This document shows, piece after piece, positions 22,895-31,378 of a stretch of 64,000 nucleotides of DNA. Source of the stretch: Halobacterium noricense (GTDB lineage Archaea; Halobacteriota; Halobacteria; Halobacteriales; Halobacteriaceae); contig NZ_CP089468.1 of NCBI RefSeq assembly GCF_021233435.1, positions 1,860,001 through 1,924,000 on the forward strand, in the 5' to 3' direction. Numbering within the stretch: the stretch's first letter is position 1; each line of letters opens with the position of its first letter. The position numbers and the translations under genes are program-made. Below the pieces are notes generated by a model that did not search any database, was not told the DNA's origin, and worked only from the letters and a program-made list of their open reading frames with translations.

Positions 22895-23538
22895 GGGCGT
22901 TCGGCGACGAGCACGCCGACCTGCTCGTGAACCATCTCGACGGCCGTGATTGCGTACCCTTCGTCCGTGAACGCGTCCACGAGCACGCCGACTGTCGCCG
23001 GGTCGTCGACCTCGGGGCTGTAGAACGGCCCCTCGGGGTTCGGTGCTCGCGGCTCCTCGCCGCTCGCTTCCGGGGCGCGTAGCGCCCCGCCCCCGAAGAA
23101 CATCAGGTCCCCGAGCACGATTCGCCGCGGGCCGAGGCCGGTAATGACCGAGATGGCTTCGCGCTTCTCCTCGTCGCTGAGGTGGTGCATCGCGAAATTC
23201 GAGGTCACGATGTCGACCTCGCCGTCGTAGTTCGGCTCGCGGAACTGCCCCTGTCCGAATTCGACGTTGTCGAGGCCGCGCTCGTCGGCCTTCCGTCGCG
23301 CCTCGTCCATCATTCCCTCGCTGATGTCGCGGCCGACGACGCGGCCCGCCTCCTCGGCCAGCCCGAGCGCGATGGCACCCGTCCCACAGCCCAAGTCGAG
23401 AACAGTGTCGTCGCTGTCCGGGTTCGCGTGTTCGAGGACGAGCGCGACGCATTCGTTGTACTCCGCGGACTTCTCCTCGTCGTAGTCGGCCGCGAGGTCG
23501 TCGAAGCGCGCGGCGTGCTCCTCAACTGTCTTCTTCAT
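22891..23538 (-). CDS. Class I SAM-dependent methyltransferase
   Basis: A 215-residue methyltransferase with the SAM-binding motif TVLDLGCGTGAIALGLAEEA, the acidic second strand VVGRDISEGMMDEARRKA, and VDIVTSNFAMHHLSDEEKRE. It is embedded between the two RNase P protein genes, a conserved placing in haloarchaea, so an RNA or protein substrate tied to RNA maturation is plausible but not shown. A short insertion rich in A, P, E and R (GALRAPEASGEEPRAPNPEG, about residues 150-170) carries a perfect 8-bp stem-loop with GTA loop. The ends overlap both neighbours. Confidence 0.88.
   Translation of the reverse strand: MKKTVEEHAARFDDLAADYDEEKSAEYNECVALVLEHANPDSDDTVLDLGCGTGAIALGLAEEAGRVVGRDISEGMMDEARRKADERGLDNVEFGQGQFREPNYDGEVDIVTSNFAMHHLSDEEKREAISVITGLGPRRIVLGDLMFFGGGALRAPEASGEEPRAPNPEGPFYSPEVDDPATVGVLVDAFTDEGYAITAVEMVHEQVGVLVAERP
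23081..23099. repeat. In-frame stem-loop with 3-nt loop inside methyltransferase gene
   Basis: CGGGGCGC at 23081-23088, loop GTA, then GCGCCCCG at 23092-23099: a perfect 8-bp palindrome. It lies in an insertion-like part of the protein with unusual composition. Next to it, on the minus strand, is GAGCGGCGAGGAGCCGCGAG, which closely resembles parts of the nnr and moaC insertions. Confidence 0.6.
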
Positions 23539-24226
23539 ACCTGCCGCGTTCGACTCCCTTCGTGATGAACTCCTCGGACATCCGGTGGCGGTTTCGCTGT
23601 GCGAGTTCGCCCCACGCTTCCAGTCCCGCCCGAATCCGGTCGCGATCGAACCCGACCGCCTCGCCGACCGCGAGCAGTTCGCGGGGTGCGCGCAGGTGGA
23701 GGTGGGACTCGGGGTCGACGCTGACGACGTACGGCGCGTCGTAGTGGTCGACGAGTTCGCGGAGCTTCCGCAGGCCGCGCAGCGCCTGCACGCGCTCCCC
23801 GCCGCTCGCGCGCAGCACCCGCGAGAAGTCGAACTCCAGGTGGACCGCGTTCCGCTCGGCGGCCTTCACGACGACGTGGTTGACGTCGCCGCGCCCCCGC
23901 ATCGGCCCGGCGAGCACGTCCACACGCTGCGATTCGGCGACGAACCGGTTCAACTCCGGCGTCCCGCCGCGCGCGACCAACACGGTCGCCTGCTCGCGGA
24001 GGTTCGCGATAGCGCCGCTGGCCTGCGACGTGTTCTCAGCGTCGAGTTCGACGCCCGACACCACGTCGATGCCGTGCTCCTCGGCGACGGCTTCGTGGTC
24101 GACGTCCGGGTGGGCGTCCGAACGACTCCGCACGACGACGCCGTCGTAGCCGACGCTGGCGGCTGTCGCGGCGAACCGCGCGACGGTGCTGTCGCCGTCC
24201 GGGTGGGCGTGAACGGCCTCGTACAC
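23522..24226 (-). CDS. rnp3: Ribonuclease P protein component 3 (Rpp30)
   Basis: The other half of the Pop5-Rpp30 pair in RNase P. The 234-residue TIM-barrel protein shows YEAVHAHPDGDSTVARFA, GYDGVVVRSRSD, VSGVELDAEN and a late LHLRAPRELLAVGEAVGFD. With GTG at 24226 the protein begins VYEAVHAHP, which fits the family; in-frame codons further up have no similarity. Its end overlaps the methyltransferase gene by 17 bp, giving the run rnp3-methyltransferase-rnp2-psmA. Confidence 0.88.
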   Translation of the reverse strand: MYEAVHAHPDGDSTVARFAATAASVGYDGVVVRSRSDAHPDVDHEAVAEEHGIDVVSGVELDAENTSQASGAIANLREQATVLVARGGTPELNRFVAESQRVDVLAGPMRGRGDVNHVVVKAAERNAVHLEFDFSRVLRASGGERVQALRGLRKLRELVDHYDAPYVVSVDPESHLHLRAPRELLAVGEAVGFDRDRIRAGLEAWGELAQRNRHRMSEEFITKGVERGRYEEDS

Positions 24227-24296
24227 GACTGTTCGTTCGTCGTCAATCCGTAAAAACGCGTGCGTTCGCTGTCGCGTGTCCGGGAACGGACAGCGG

Positions 24297-24953
24297 TCAC
24301 TCGCCGAACAGCCCGAAGTTCTGTACTGTCGGGAGGTGCCAGTCGTACACGACTGCAACTAATCGAATCAGGACGGTCACCGCCGCACACGCGACGGCAG
24401 CCGTACTCCCGGCCGCACCGAGCATTCCCGCAGCCCAGTACGCAACCCCGCCGAGCACGGCACAGCTCGCGTAGAAGTCCTCGAAGAGGATGAACGGCGC
24501 TCTATCGAGGAGGATGTCCGCGAACGCCCCGCCGCCGACGGCGTTGATTGTCGCAATCGTGACGACGCCGAACGCCGAAACGCCGGCGTCGGACGCGACG
24601 ATGGCACCCGTCGTGGCGAACGCACCGAGCCCGACGGCGTCCGAGACGAGCGTGACCGGATGGGTGTCCGGCGACGGCAACACGACGCTCAACGCGATGG
24701 CCAGGCTGACCCCAAGCAATCCCAGACTGATTTCCAGTGGGGACTGTAGCGCTAACGGGATTCGTGCTACGAGGAGGTCGCGCGTCGCGCCGCCGGCGAA
24801 CGCCATCGCCAATCCGACGATGACGATGCCGAACACGTCGAACTCCTCGCGGATCGCCTTCGAGGCACCGACGAGAGCGAACGCGACCAGTCCGACGGTG
24901 TTCATCACGGCGAACGGATCGCCGAACAGCGTCGCGACGACGTCCTGAATCAT
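24297..24953 (-). CDS. TRIC-type (UPF0126) cation channel family protein
   Basis: A 218-residue membrane protein with two repeats of about three helices. The tell-tale motif GLAMAFAGGATRDLLVARIP in the first half and NAVGGGAFADILLDRAPFIL in the second correspond to the Gly-Gly-x-x-Arg-D motifs of the UPF0126/TRIC family. FDVFGIVIVGL leads into the first. Prokaryotic TRIC proteins can form homotrimeric cation channels; the physiological role here is not known. The gene is 70 bp upstream of rnp3 on the same strand. Confidence 0.88.
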   Translation of the reverse strand: MIQDVVATLFGDPFAVMNTVGLVAFALVGASKAIREEFDVFGIVIVGLAMAFAGGATRDLLVARIPLALQSPLEISLGLLGVSLAIALSVVLPSPDTHPVTLVSDAVGLGAFATTGAIVASDAGVSAFGVVTIATINAVGGGAFADILLDRAPFILFEDFYASCAVLGGVAYWAAGMLGAAGSTAAVACAAVTVLIRLVAVVYDWHLPTVQNFGLFGE

Positions 24954-24962
24954 TATTCTCGT

Positions 24963-25382
24963 CTACGACAGCGCTTCGCGGGCGTTCTCAACGGCGGCCT
25001 CCTTCTTGGCGGGGTAGGCTTCGACTTTCGCGCGGAGCGCGATGCCGTCCCCCAGTTGGGCGTCGCCGAGGAACGCCTCCTGTTTGTCGAGGTGGACGAA
25101 CAGCGAGCAGTTGTCGTCGACGCGCTGGTCGAGCTCCTCGTGGATGCGCTCGATATCCGCGCCGTCCCGGAGTTGACCGAGCACGTGGCGCATCTCGTCG
25201 GCGCGTTCGACGCGCGCGGAGAGCACGACAATACGGTCGCCGAGGTGGCCTGCGCTCTCGGCGCGTTCGAGTGCGACCTCCTCGGGGAGGAAGTGGCCGA
25301 GCGCATCGGCGACGCGAACCTCGTCCTCCGTGCCGTAGCAGAACGCCCGGAGGTCGACGTAGTGGAACGGAACCTCGCTCAT
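24963..25382 (-). CDS. RNA-binding protein of the DUF54 family
   Basis: A 139-residue protein with VPFHYVDLRAFCYGTEDEVR at the start and a later CSLFVHLDKQEAFLGDAQLG then IALRAKVEAYPAKKEAAV. This is the archaeal DUF54 fold, annotated as an RNA-binding protein possibly linked to the exosome. It lies 9 bp upstream of the TRIC-like gene and 36 bp downstream of the glycosyltransferase, all on the minus strand. The exosome link is from family annotation, not from the sequence. Confidence 0.85.
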   Translation of the reverse strand: MSEVPFHYVDLRAFCYGTEDEVRVADALGHFLPEEVALERAESAGHLGDRIVVLSARVERADEMRHVLGQLRDGADIERIHEELDQRVDDNCSLFVHLDKQEAFLGDAQLGDGIALRAKVEAYPAKKEAAVENAREALS

Positions 25383-25418
25383 TACGTGGCGGTAGCGGCC
25401 GCGGCGGTAAAAGCGTCG

Positions 25419-26381
25419 CTACTGCGGGCTGTCCGGGAGGTACGTCGCGGCGATTTCGGCGACGCGTTTCGCGCCGTTCTCGCGGGGCTGGGGCGCTTCG
25501 ACGCCGTCGAGGAGCGCTTCGACGCCCGCAATCGAATCCGCGGCGTAGAAGCCGGGGGTGTCCGCGAGCGCGTCGACGACGCCGCGCTGTTCTGACGTCG
25601 CCGGCAACACGATACACGGCGTGCCGGCGACCGCGGCCTCCATCACCGTGGAGTAGCCGCTACAGATGACGAGGTTCGCGCCCGCGATGAACGGCTGCAG
25701 GGATTCCTGAAGTACCCAGTCGTCGCCACCGACGAGCGTCACGTCCCGGCCCTGCGCCTCCAGCGCGTCCGCGAGCCGGTCGGGGTCGATGCTGAACTCG
25801 CTCGGGACGACGAGCACGTCGACGTCCTCGTCGGGTGCGTCGCCGGCGGGTGCCATCGGCGGCACGTCGATTGCGGCCGGAATCGAGGGGTCGCCGCTCC
25901 ACGCCTTCGGGAGCAGGAACGCCTCTGCGCCGCGGCCCGCGATGCGGTTACGGACCCACGCGCCGACGCGCTCGACGGGATTCGCGTAGAACGCGGCGGG
26001 GTCGTGCGAGACGTAGACGTAGCGCTGGCCGTGCAGGGATGCCGCGATAGCCGCGGCGATGTCGTCGGTCACGAGCAGCGCGGGGGCTTCGTCGTCGAAC
26101 CACGCGCGGTACTGCTGGACGCGCTCGTAAAGCGCGGGAACGCTGTTCCGAGCGACGTCGAGCAGGCTCCCGTCCTGGAGGTCGTCGACGAAGTCCACGA
26201 CGGTCGGCTCGAACTCGGTGTAGCCGTTGGCTTCGACGAACTTCGTGCCGGGGCCACCACCCGCGATGACCGTCTCGTAGCCGGCAGCCTCCAGCTCTTC
26301 GACGACTGCCAGCATCCGGGTGGCGTGGCCGGCCCCCTCGCAGTAGTGCGCGACGGCGACTTTCGAGGGCGTCCCGTTCAT
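25419..26381 (-). CDS. MurG-like GT-B glycosyltransferase
   Basis: A 320-residue glycosyltransferase. The N-terminal half has VAVAHYCEGAGHATRMLAVV and ETVIAGGGPGTKFVEANGY, as in MurG and archaeal MJ1255-type enzymes. The C-terminal half has ANLVICSGYSTVMEAAVAGT and PCIVLPATSEQRGVVDALAD, the nucleotide-sugar-binding side. The sugar donor and acceptor are unknown. It is followed upstream by a flippase-like membrane protein and, on the other strand, two sulfatase-fold proteins, suggesting a role in cell-envelope glycan or lipid modification. Confidence 0.88.
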   Translation of the reverse strand: MNGTPSKVAVAHYCEGAGHATRMLAVVEELEAAGYETVIAGGGPGTKFVEANGYTEFEPTVVDFVDDLQDGSLLDVARNSVPALYERVQQYRAWFDDEAPALLVTDDIAAAIAASLHGQRYVYVSHDPAAFYANPVERVGAWVRNRIAGRGAEAFLLPKAWSGDPSIPAAIDVPPMAPAGDAPDEDVDVLVVPSEFSIDPDRLADALEAQGRDVTLVGGDDWVLQESLQPFIAGANLVICSGYSTVMEAAVAGTPCIVLPATSEQRGVVDALADTPGFYAADSIAGVEALLDGVEAPQPRENGAKRVAEIAATYLPDSPQ

Positions 26382-26445
26382 CTCGCAGTCACGTGTGCGT
26401 CTCCGTCAGAGCGCGAGCGGTATAAATCACTCCGAACGAGGCGGC

Positions 26446-27489
26446 TCAAGCGCGCACGCCGAGCGCGCTGGTGGCGGCAGCGCCGACGGTCGTCGTCAAC
26501 AGGTAGCCGCCGACGCTGTGAATCGTGACGACGGCTGCGATGGTCGGCGCGCTCACGGCCGTCAGCAGCGTGAGCAACGTGACGTTGATGGCTTCCGTCG
26601 CCCCGAGACCGCCGGGCGTCGGGAGCAGCGACCCGATTTTCCCCAGTGGCAACACGAAGAAGGGAACGTAGAGGGGGACGAACGAGTCGAGGGCGAGGAA
26701 CGTCACCCAGAGGGCGAACGCCTGGAGCGCCCACCCGAGCGCCGAACAGCCGACGGCGGCGGCGAGGCGTTCTCGGGAGACGGCGACGCGCCCGACGGCG
26801 TCCGTGAAGCCGCTGATGCGGGCGGCGAGGTCGTCGGCATCGGGCAGGGAGACGCGCGGAATCGCGCCGACGACGCGGTGGACGACTGACGCGACCGTGC
26901 CGCCCACCCGGCCGCGAATGGTCGTTCGATAGCGCCACACGAGCGCCGCGACGACCGGGAGGACGACTGCCGCCGCAATCACGGCGAGCGGTAAGACCCC
27001 GAGTTCGCCGTCGGTCTCGGTGGTGACGTAGTAGAGCGAGCCGACTGTGGCGAACGCCAGCGACGGCACGACGTTGATGGCGTCGAGGCTGGTGATGGAC
27101 GCGAGGCTCACCTCGTAGTCCGCGCCGGCGGTCTGTGAGAGGAGCCACGCCGTCACGGGCTCGCCGCCCGCCTGTCCGAACGGCGTGACGTGGTTGGCGA
27201 ACGCACCGGCAGCGTTCACGAGAAGCGCCGTGTGGACGGGGATGCGGATGTCGAGCGCGCGCAGGACGTTCCAGAGTGCCAGCCCCCACGACGCGTTCCA
27301 CAGCAGTATCACGCCCGCGACGGCCGCGAGCAACACCGGGTCCGCACGGCTGGCCGCCGCGAGCACCTCGCGAGCGTCTACGACCCAGAACATGACCGCG
27401 AACACGAGGGCTGCGCCCACGAGTCCGGCCGCCGTCGCCAGCAGGTCCTCTCGCTGCACGCCTCCGAGTGGCGGGCGGGCGTGAATCAA
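26446..27489 (-). CDS. Flippase-like membrane protein (UPF0104/LPG synthase TM family)
   Basis: A 347-residue integral membrane protein with about eight helices and the family landmarks ANHVTPFGQAGGEPVTAWLL, SITSLDAINVVPSLAFATVG and LGKIGSLLPTPGGLGATEAI. The last block, P-T-P-G-G-x-G-x-x-E, is the strongest marker. Relatives include the transmembrane part of lysylphosphatidylglycerol synthase and YbhN; a lipid- or glycolipid-flipping role is proposed for the group. The neighbour glycosyltransferase fits such a role. Confidence 0.88.
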   Translation of the reverse strand: MIHARPPLGGVQREDLLATAAGLVGAALVFAVMFWVVDAREVLAAASRADPVLLAAVAGVILLWNASWGLALWNVLRALDIRIPVHTALLVNAAGAFANHVTPFGQAGGEPVTAWLLSQTAGADYEVSLASITSLDAINVVPSLAFATVGSLYYVTTETDGELGVLPLAVIAAAVVLPVVAALVWRYRTTIRGRVGGTVASVVHRVVGAIPRVSLPDADDLAARISGFTDAVGRVAVSRERLAAAVGCSALGWALQAFALWVTFLALDSFVPLYVPFFVLPLGKIGSLLPTPGGLGATEAINVTLLTLLTAVSAPTIAAVVTIHSVGGYLLTTTVGAAATSALGVRA

Positions 27490-27619
27490 TCCATCGAATC
27501 CGTGGCTGGCGGTCGCCGCGTCCTCCTTCCCCGCCGATAGGAGGTTTTTTCTCCGCCCGTCACAACCGAGTCACCGAGTACTCTCCCGGAAATGTACGAG
27601 AAGATGCCCACAGCCGCCC

Positions 27620-28552
27620 ATGGTTGACGTGCCCGCTCAGGTGGCTAACGTCGCCCGTAACCTCCGCTACCGCGGCGTCGACGCCGTCCGCGAACTCGCG
27701 TCGCTGGTGGCGTACTCGCTGCAGTCGACCACCGACCCGGACCCCGTGCTCGACGCCGACTGGGACGTCCTCGTCCTCCTGGACGCGTGCCGCGCGGACC
27801 TCTTCGCGGACGTCGCCGCGGACGCCGACTACGACTCCCTCCCCGCGGAGCCGGGGTCGCGGACGTCGCCTGCGAGTTCCTCCGTCGAGTGGCTGGAGAC
27901 GGTGTTCGGTGGAGCTAGTGACGACGCGCTCGCGGACCTCGCGTACGTCACCGGCAACCCCTACTCCGCGTCGAAAATCGACCACGACCGCTTCCACACC
28001 GTCGACGAGGTGTGGCGGTACGCGTGGGACGACGACCTCGGCACGATTCCACCGCGCCCCGTGACGGACGCCGCCATCCGTACCGGCCGCGAGTCGACCG
28101 CCGACCGCATGGTCGTCCACTACATGCAGCCCCACTTCCCCTCGGTCGTCGAGCGCGAGCAGCGCAGCGAGGGCGTCGAACTGGACGAGTTCGGCGACGA
28201 CGAGATGTCCGTCTGGGACGACCTCCGCTTCGGCCACCGCAGCGAGGCCGACGCCTGGAAGTCCTACCGCCAGAACCTCGAATACGTCCTCGACGACCTC
28301 GCCCTGCTGTTCGAGAATCTGGACGCCGAACGCGTCGTCGTCACCGCCGACCACGGCAACGCGTTCGGCGAGCACCACGTCTACGGCCACCCGGGTGGCG
28401 TCGACCTCCCCGTCCTCCGCGAGGTGCCGTGGTGGGAGACGACCACGACGGACACGTACAGCCACGACCCCGACGCCGCGGGCCGCGACGACACCGGCGA
28501 GGGCGGCGATGTCATCGAAGAACGCCTCGAAGACCTCGGCTACCGAACCTGA
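27620..28552 (+). CDS. Alkaline-phosphatase/sulfatase-fold protein 1
   Basis: A 310-residue protein of the alkaline phosphatase superfamily. It has WDVLVLLDACRADLFADVAA, where the first metal-binding aspartates are expected, and the late VVVTADHGNAFGEHHVYGHP that binds the second metal. It lacks the long N-terminal nucleophile region of classical sulfatases, with a cysteine in LLDACRADLF near the first metal site. The C-terminus ERLEDLGYRT is like that of the next protein. It is in an operon with that sulfatase (2-bp gap). Substrate is unknown; a glycan ester is plausible from context. Confidence 0.82.
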   Translation: MVDVPAQVANVARNLRYRGVDAVRELASLVAYSLQSTTDPDPVLDADWDVLVLLDACRADLFADVAADADYDSLPAEPGSRTSPASSSVEWLETVFGGASDDALADLAYVTGNPYSASKIDHDRFHTVDEVWRYAWDDDLGTIPPRPVTDAAIRTGRESTADRMVVHYMQPHFPSVVEREQRSEGVELDEFGDDEMSVWDDLRFGHRSEADAWKSYRQNLEYVLDDLALLFENLDAERVVVTADHGNAFGEHHVYGHPGGVDLPVLREVPWWETTTTDTYSHDPDAAGRDDTGEGGDVIEERLEDLGYRT

Positions 28553-28554
28553 CT

Positions 28555-29796
28555 ATGGACGACACTACCGACTCCCCGAACCTCCTACTGGTCGTGGTGG
28601 ACTGCCTCCGACAGGACTTCCTGCACCGAGACGCCGTCGACACGCCGTTCCTCGACGGCCTCCGCGAACGCGGGCAGGAGTGCACCGAACTGTACGCCAC
28701 CGCGACCACGACGACGCCCGCGGTTGCGAGCCTGCTGACGGGCGCGTACGGCGAGCGCAACGGCATCCAGTCGCTGCGCCGCGGCAGCCTCTCGGCGGAC
28801 GTCGAACCGATGGCGGAAGTTCTCGGCGACGCCGGCTACCACACCGAAGCGATGGCGACCGGCCCGCTCGTCCCCGAAACCGGCCTCGACCGCGGATTCG
28901 ACGCCTACGAGTGCCGGGACCGCGACGAGTCGATGTTCAGCGACTGGCGCGAGGAGGGAATCGATAGGCTCACCGGCCTCCCGGAGCCGTTCGCGGCGTT
29001 CGTCCACCTCTGGGAGATTCACGAGGACATCCACGTTCCGCGCGAGTACGATAGTTCGGAGTATGGCGAGACGCCGTACGGCCGGGCGTTCTCCGCGCTC
29101 GACCGCGAACTCGGGGTACTCGTCGACGCCGTCCCCGACGACACAGTCGTCGCGGTCGTCGGCGACCACGGCGAGAGCATCACCCACCGCAACAACCCGC
29201 TTCGGCTCGCCGTGAAGTCCCTGCGGGACGCCGTGAAGTACTACGGCGGCGTGGACACTCGCGGCGTCGTCGAACGTATCAACCAGTACTGCGACCAGTT
29301 CGGCCCGGACGTCGACGACCACTTCGTCGAGAACGGGCACGGCGAGAACGTCTTCGACTTCACGACGAACGTCCCGTTCGTGCTCGCCGGCCCCGGCGTC
29401 GAACCCGCAACCGTGGACGCCCAAGTCCGGCAAATCGACATCCTCCCGACGCTGTTGGACGTGCTCGATGTCGACCACGAGACGGACGGCGACGCCATCG
29501 AACCCGGCGTCGAGGACCGCATCGCGTACATGCGGGCGTGCGGCGCGTCCCTGCACCGCGAGCGCAACTGGGCGCGCGCCGTCCGCTACGACGACGCCAA
29601 GTACGTCGAGTACCCCGAGCGCGACTGGGAGCCCGGCGTCTACGATATCGAGGCGAATTCTCAAGAACTCGAACGCACCGACGACCCCGACCTCGAAGCC
29701 GAACTCCGCGAACGCCTCCCGGAGCGCGGCGTCGACCCGACGGACGTCGAGATGCTGGAAATCAACGAGCGCCTCGAAGACCTCGGCTACCTCTAA
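28555..29796 (+). CDS. Sulfatase-family hydrolase
   Basis: A 413-residue sulfatase-like protein: NLLLVVVDCLRQDFL (first metal site), TATTTTPAVASLLTGAYGER with the nucleophile position occupied by Thr/Ser-rich TTTTPA rather than the CxPxR formylglycine motif, VVAVVGDHGESITH, and DILPTLLDVLDV. The lack of CxPxR suggests a phosphodiesterase or phosphoglycerol-transferase-like activity rather than a classic sulfatase. It ends ERLEDLGYL. The ATG at 28555 follows the previous stop by 2 bp, so the two are co-translated. It probably acts on the cell envelope. Confidence 0.87.
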   Translation: MDDTTDSPNLLLVVVDCLRQDFLHRDAVDTPFLDGLRERGQECTELYATATTTTPAVASLLTGAYGERNGIQSLRRGSLSADVEPMAEVLGDAGYHTEAMATGPLVPETGLDRGFDAYECRDRDESMFSDWREEGIDRLTGLPEPFAAFVHLWEIHEDIHVPREYDSSEYGETPYGRAFSALDRELGVLVDAVPDDTVVAVVGDHGESITHRNNPLRLAVKSLRDAVKYYGGVDTRGVVERINQYCDQFGPDVDDHFVENGHGENVFDFTTNVPFVLAGPGVEPATVDAQVRQIDILPTLLDVLDVDHETDGDAIEPGVEDRIAYMRACGASLHRERNWARAVRYDDAKYVEYPERDWEPGVYDIEANSQELERTDDPDLEAELRERLPERGVDPTDVEMLEINERLEDLGYL

Positions 29797-29847
29797 GGCG
29801 GTCGCTGGTCGACGGGGAACGGCGGAAAAGGGAACGGTGAATTCGCG

Positions 29848-30084
29848 TTAGGCGTCGTCGACTGCTTCGTCCTCGCCCTCGTCGGGGTCCTCTTCGCTCT
29901 CGTCGTCCTCGGCGAGTTCGAGGTTGTCCTCGGGCACGCCGGCTTCCTGGCCGTCGTCGAAGCTGACGGTGTAGTTGGGCTCGCCGAACATCGTGTCGAC
30001 GACCTGCGTGATGGTGCCGGTCTCGCCGTCGTACTCGCTGTGCTTGTCGTGGAGGACGACCTCGTCGTCTTCTTCGAAGCTCAT
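29848..30084 (-). CDS. Small KOW/DUF1918-like protein
   Basis: A 78-residue acidic protein. Residues 1-55 look like a small beta-barrel: EVVLHDKHSEYDGETGTITQ, VVDTMFGEPNYTVSFDDGQE and AGVPEDNLEL, similar to DUF1918 and KOW-type folds. The last 25 residues are almost all acidic (EDDESEEDPDEGEDEAVDDA). The ATG at 30084 is preferred; in-frame codons upstream are basic and unlike the rest. The function is unknown. Confidence 0.75.
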   Translation of the reverse strand: MSFEEDDEVVLHDKHSEYDGETGTITQVVDTMFGEPNYTVSFDDGQEAGVPEDNLELAEDDESEEDPDEGEDEAVDDA

Positions 30085-30231
30085 GGCACGAAGTTTCCGC
30101 GGCCGATTCAAAAGCGACCCGGTTTCGTGGCTCCGAAACGGTAACGTGCGCGTCGCCCGTACGACCGGCTATGACCCCCGCTCTCGCCGCGCTCGGAGCG
30201 TCCACGAATCGCCTGCAGCCACCGCACCGCG

Positions 30232-30789
30232 ATGCCAGTCGATGACCTCTGGTATCTCGCGAGCCGTGCCGAACAGCGCGCCGAACGCGCCTACCACGCG
30301 CTGACCGACGCCCACGACGACTTTCTGGAGTTCGAGCGGCAGCGCTCTGTCTCCCGGCAGCGCTTCCGCACGCTCGCCGAGCGCGTCGAACGGACTGGTG
30401 CGCCGTACGGCGCGCACACAGTCGTTTACCGGGAGAACGGCGACCTGCTGTTGGTGCGACACGACGACGTCGACCTCTGGGTGCTGCCCGGAGGCGGCGT
30501 CAACGACGGTGAGACGTTCCGCGAGGCCGCCGAGCGCGAACTCGCCGAGGAAGCCGGCGTCGATGCTACCTACCACGGCCTCGCGATGGTGACCTCGGTC
30601 GCCTTCGAGTCCAGCGGCTACTCCGCGTGGGGCGTCCTTCCCGTCTTCGAGGCGTGCGCCGACGACACCTGCCTCGAAGTACTGGACCCGGACGGCGAAA
30701 TATCGGACGCCGCCTGGTTCGCCGACCTCCCCGAGGACACCCGCGACCGTCGCGACCTCCAGCGCTGGCGCGAACGCGCGCTCTCGTAG
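30232..30789 (+). CDS. NUDIX hydrolase
   Basis: A 185-residue NUDIX protein. The Nudix box is complete: GGGVNDGETFREAAERELAE then EAGV, matching G-x5-E-x7-R-E-x-x-E-E-x-G. Before it is a haloarchaeal N-terminal helical region (about 1-60) with WYLASRAEQRAERAYHAL-like sequence. The substrate, a nucleoside diphosphate derivative, cannot be told from the motif. It is followed after 33 bp by a GNAT acetyltransferase gene on the same strand. Confidence 0.92.
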   Translation: MPVDDLWYLASRAEQRAERAYHALTDAHDDFLEFERQRSVSRQRFRTLAERVERTGAPYGAHTVVYRENGDLLLVRHDDVDLWVLPGGGVNDGETFREAAERELAEEAGVDATYHGLAMVTSVAFESSGYSAWGVLPVFEACADDTCLEVLDPDGEISDAAWFADLPEDTRDRRDLQRWRERALS

Positions 30790-30822
30790 CGCTTTTCTCG
30801 CCCGTCCGCGTCCTCCACGATA

Positions 30823-31284
30823 ATGGACGTACGCGTGCCGGCAGACAGCGAACGCGCGGCCGTCGCCGACCGGCTGCTCCGGCCGGCGTACCGCGAGGCC
30901 GAAGCCCTCGACCCCGCGTTCAGCGACCTCGACGACGACGTCGTCGCCGACGAGGACTGCTCGCGGTGGCTGGACGACGCCGACCGCACGATGTTCGTCG
31001 CGTACGACCCCGAGCCCGTCGGCGTCGTCTCCGGCGGCGTCACGTCGTCGCCGGCGCTGTACACCCGCGGGAAGAACTGTTACGTCGATGGCCTCTACAT
31101 CGTCGCCGAGCGCCGCCGCGAGGGCATCGCGGGCCGCCTACTCGACCGCATGAAGGCGTGGGGCCGGGAGCGCGACTGCGAGTACGCGAGTCTCTCCGTG
31201 CACGTGGACAACCACGCCGCGATGGCGTTCTACGAGGACCACGGCTTCGAACCGAAGTTCCGCAGCCTCCGCCAGCAGCTCTGA
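30823..31284 (+). CDS. GNAT-family N-acetyltransferase
   Basis: A 153-residue acetyltransferase with the acetyl-CoA-binding signature in YVDGLYIVAERRREGIAGRL (R-x-x-G-I-A/G) and the C-terminal SLSVHVDNHAAMAFYEDHGF, where N-x-x-A-x-x-F-Y-E-x-x-G-F is the usual end of a GNAT fold. The acceptor is unknown. It is probably co-transcribed with the NUDIX hydrolase gene. Confidence 0.9.
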   Translation: MDVRVPADSERAAVADRLLRPAYREAEALDPAFSDLDDDVVADEDCSRWLDDADRTMFVAYDPEPVGVVSGGVTSSPALYTRGKNCYVDGLYIVAERRREGIAGRLLDRMKAWGRERDCEYASLSVHVDNHAAMAFYEDHGFEPKFRSLRQQL

Positions 31285-31378
31285 CGCGCCTCGTTCGCCC
31301 CGCAAGAGCTTTTCCGTCACCTATCGAACCTCGAAGTATCCCGGTTCGCACTCCTCGCGCGCCGGCCGATTGCTCACC

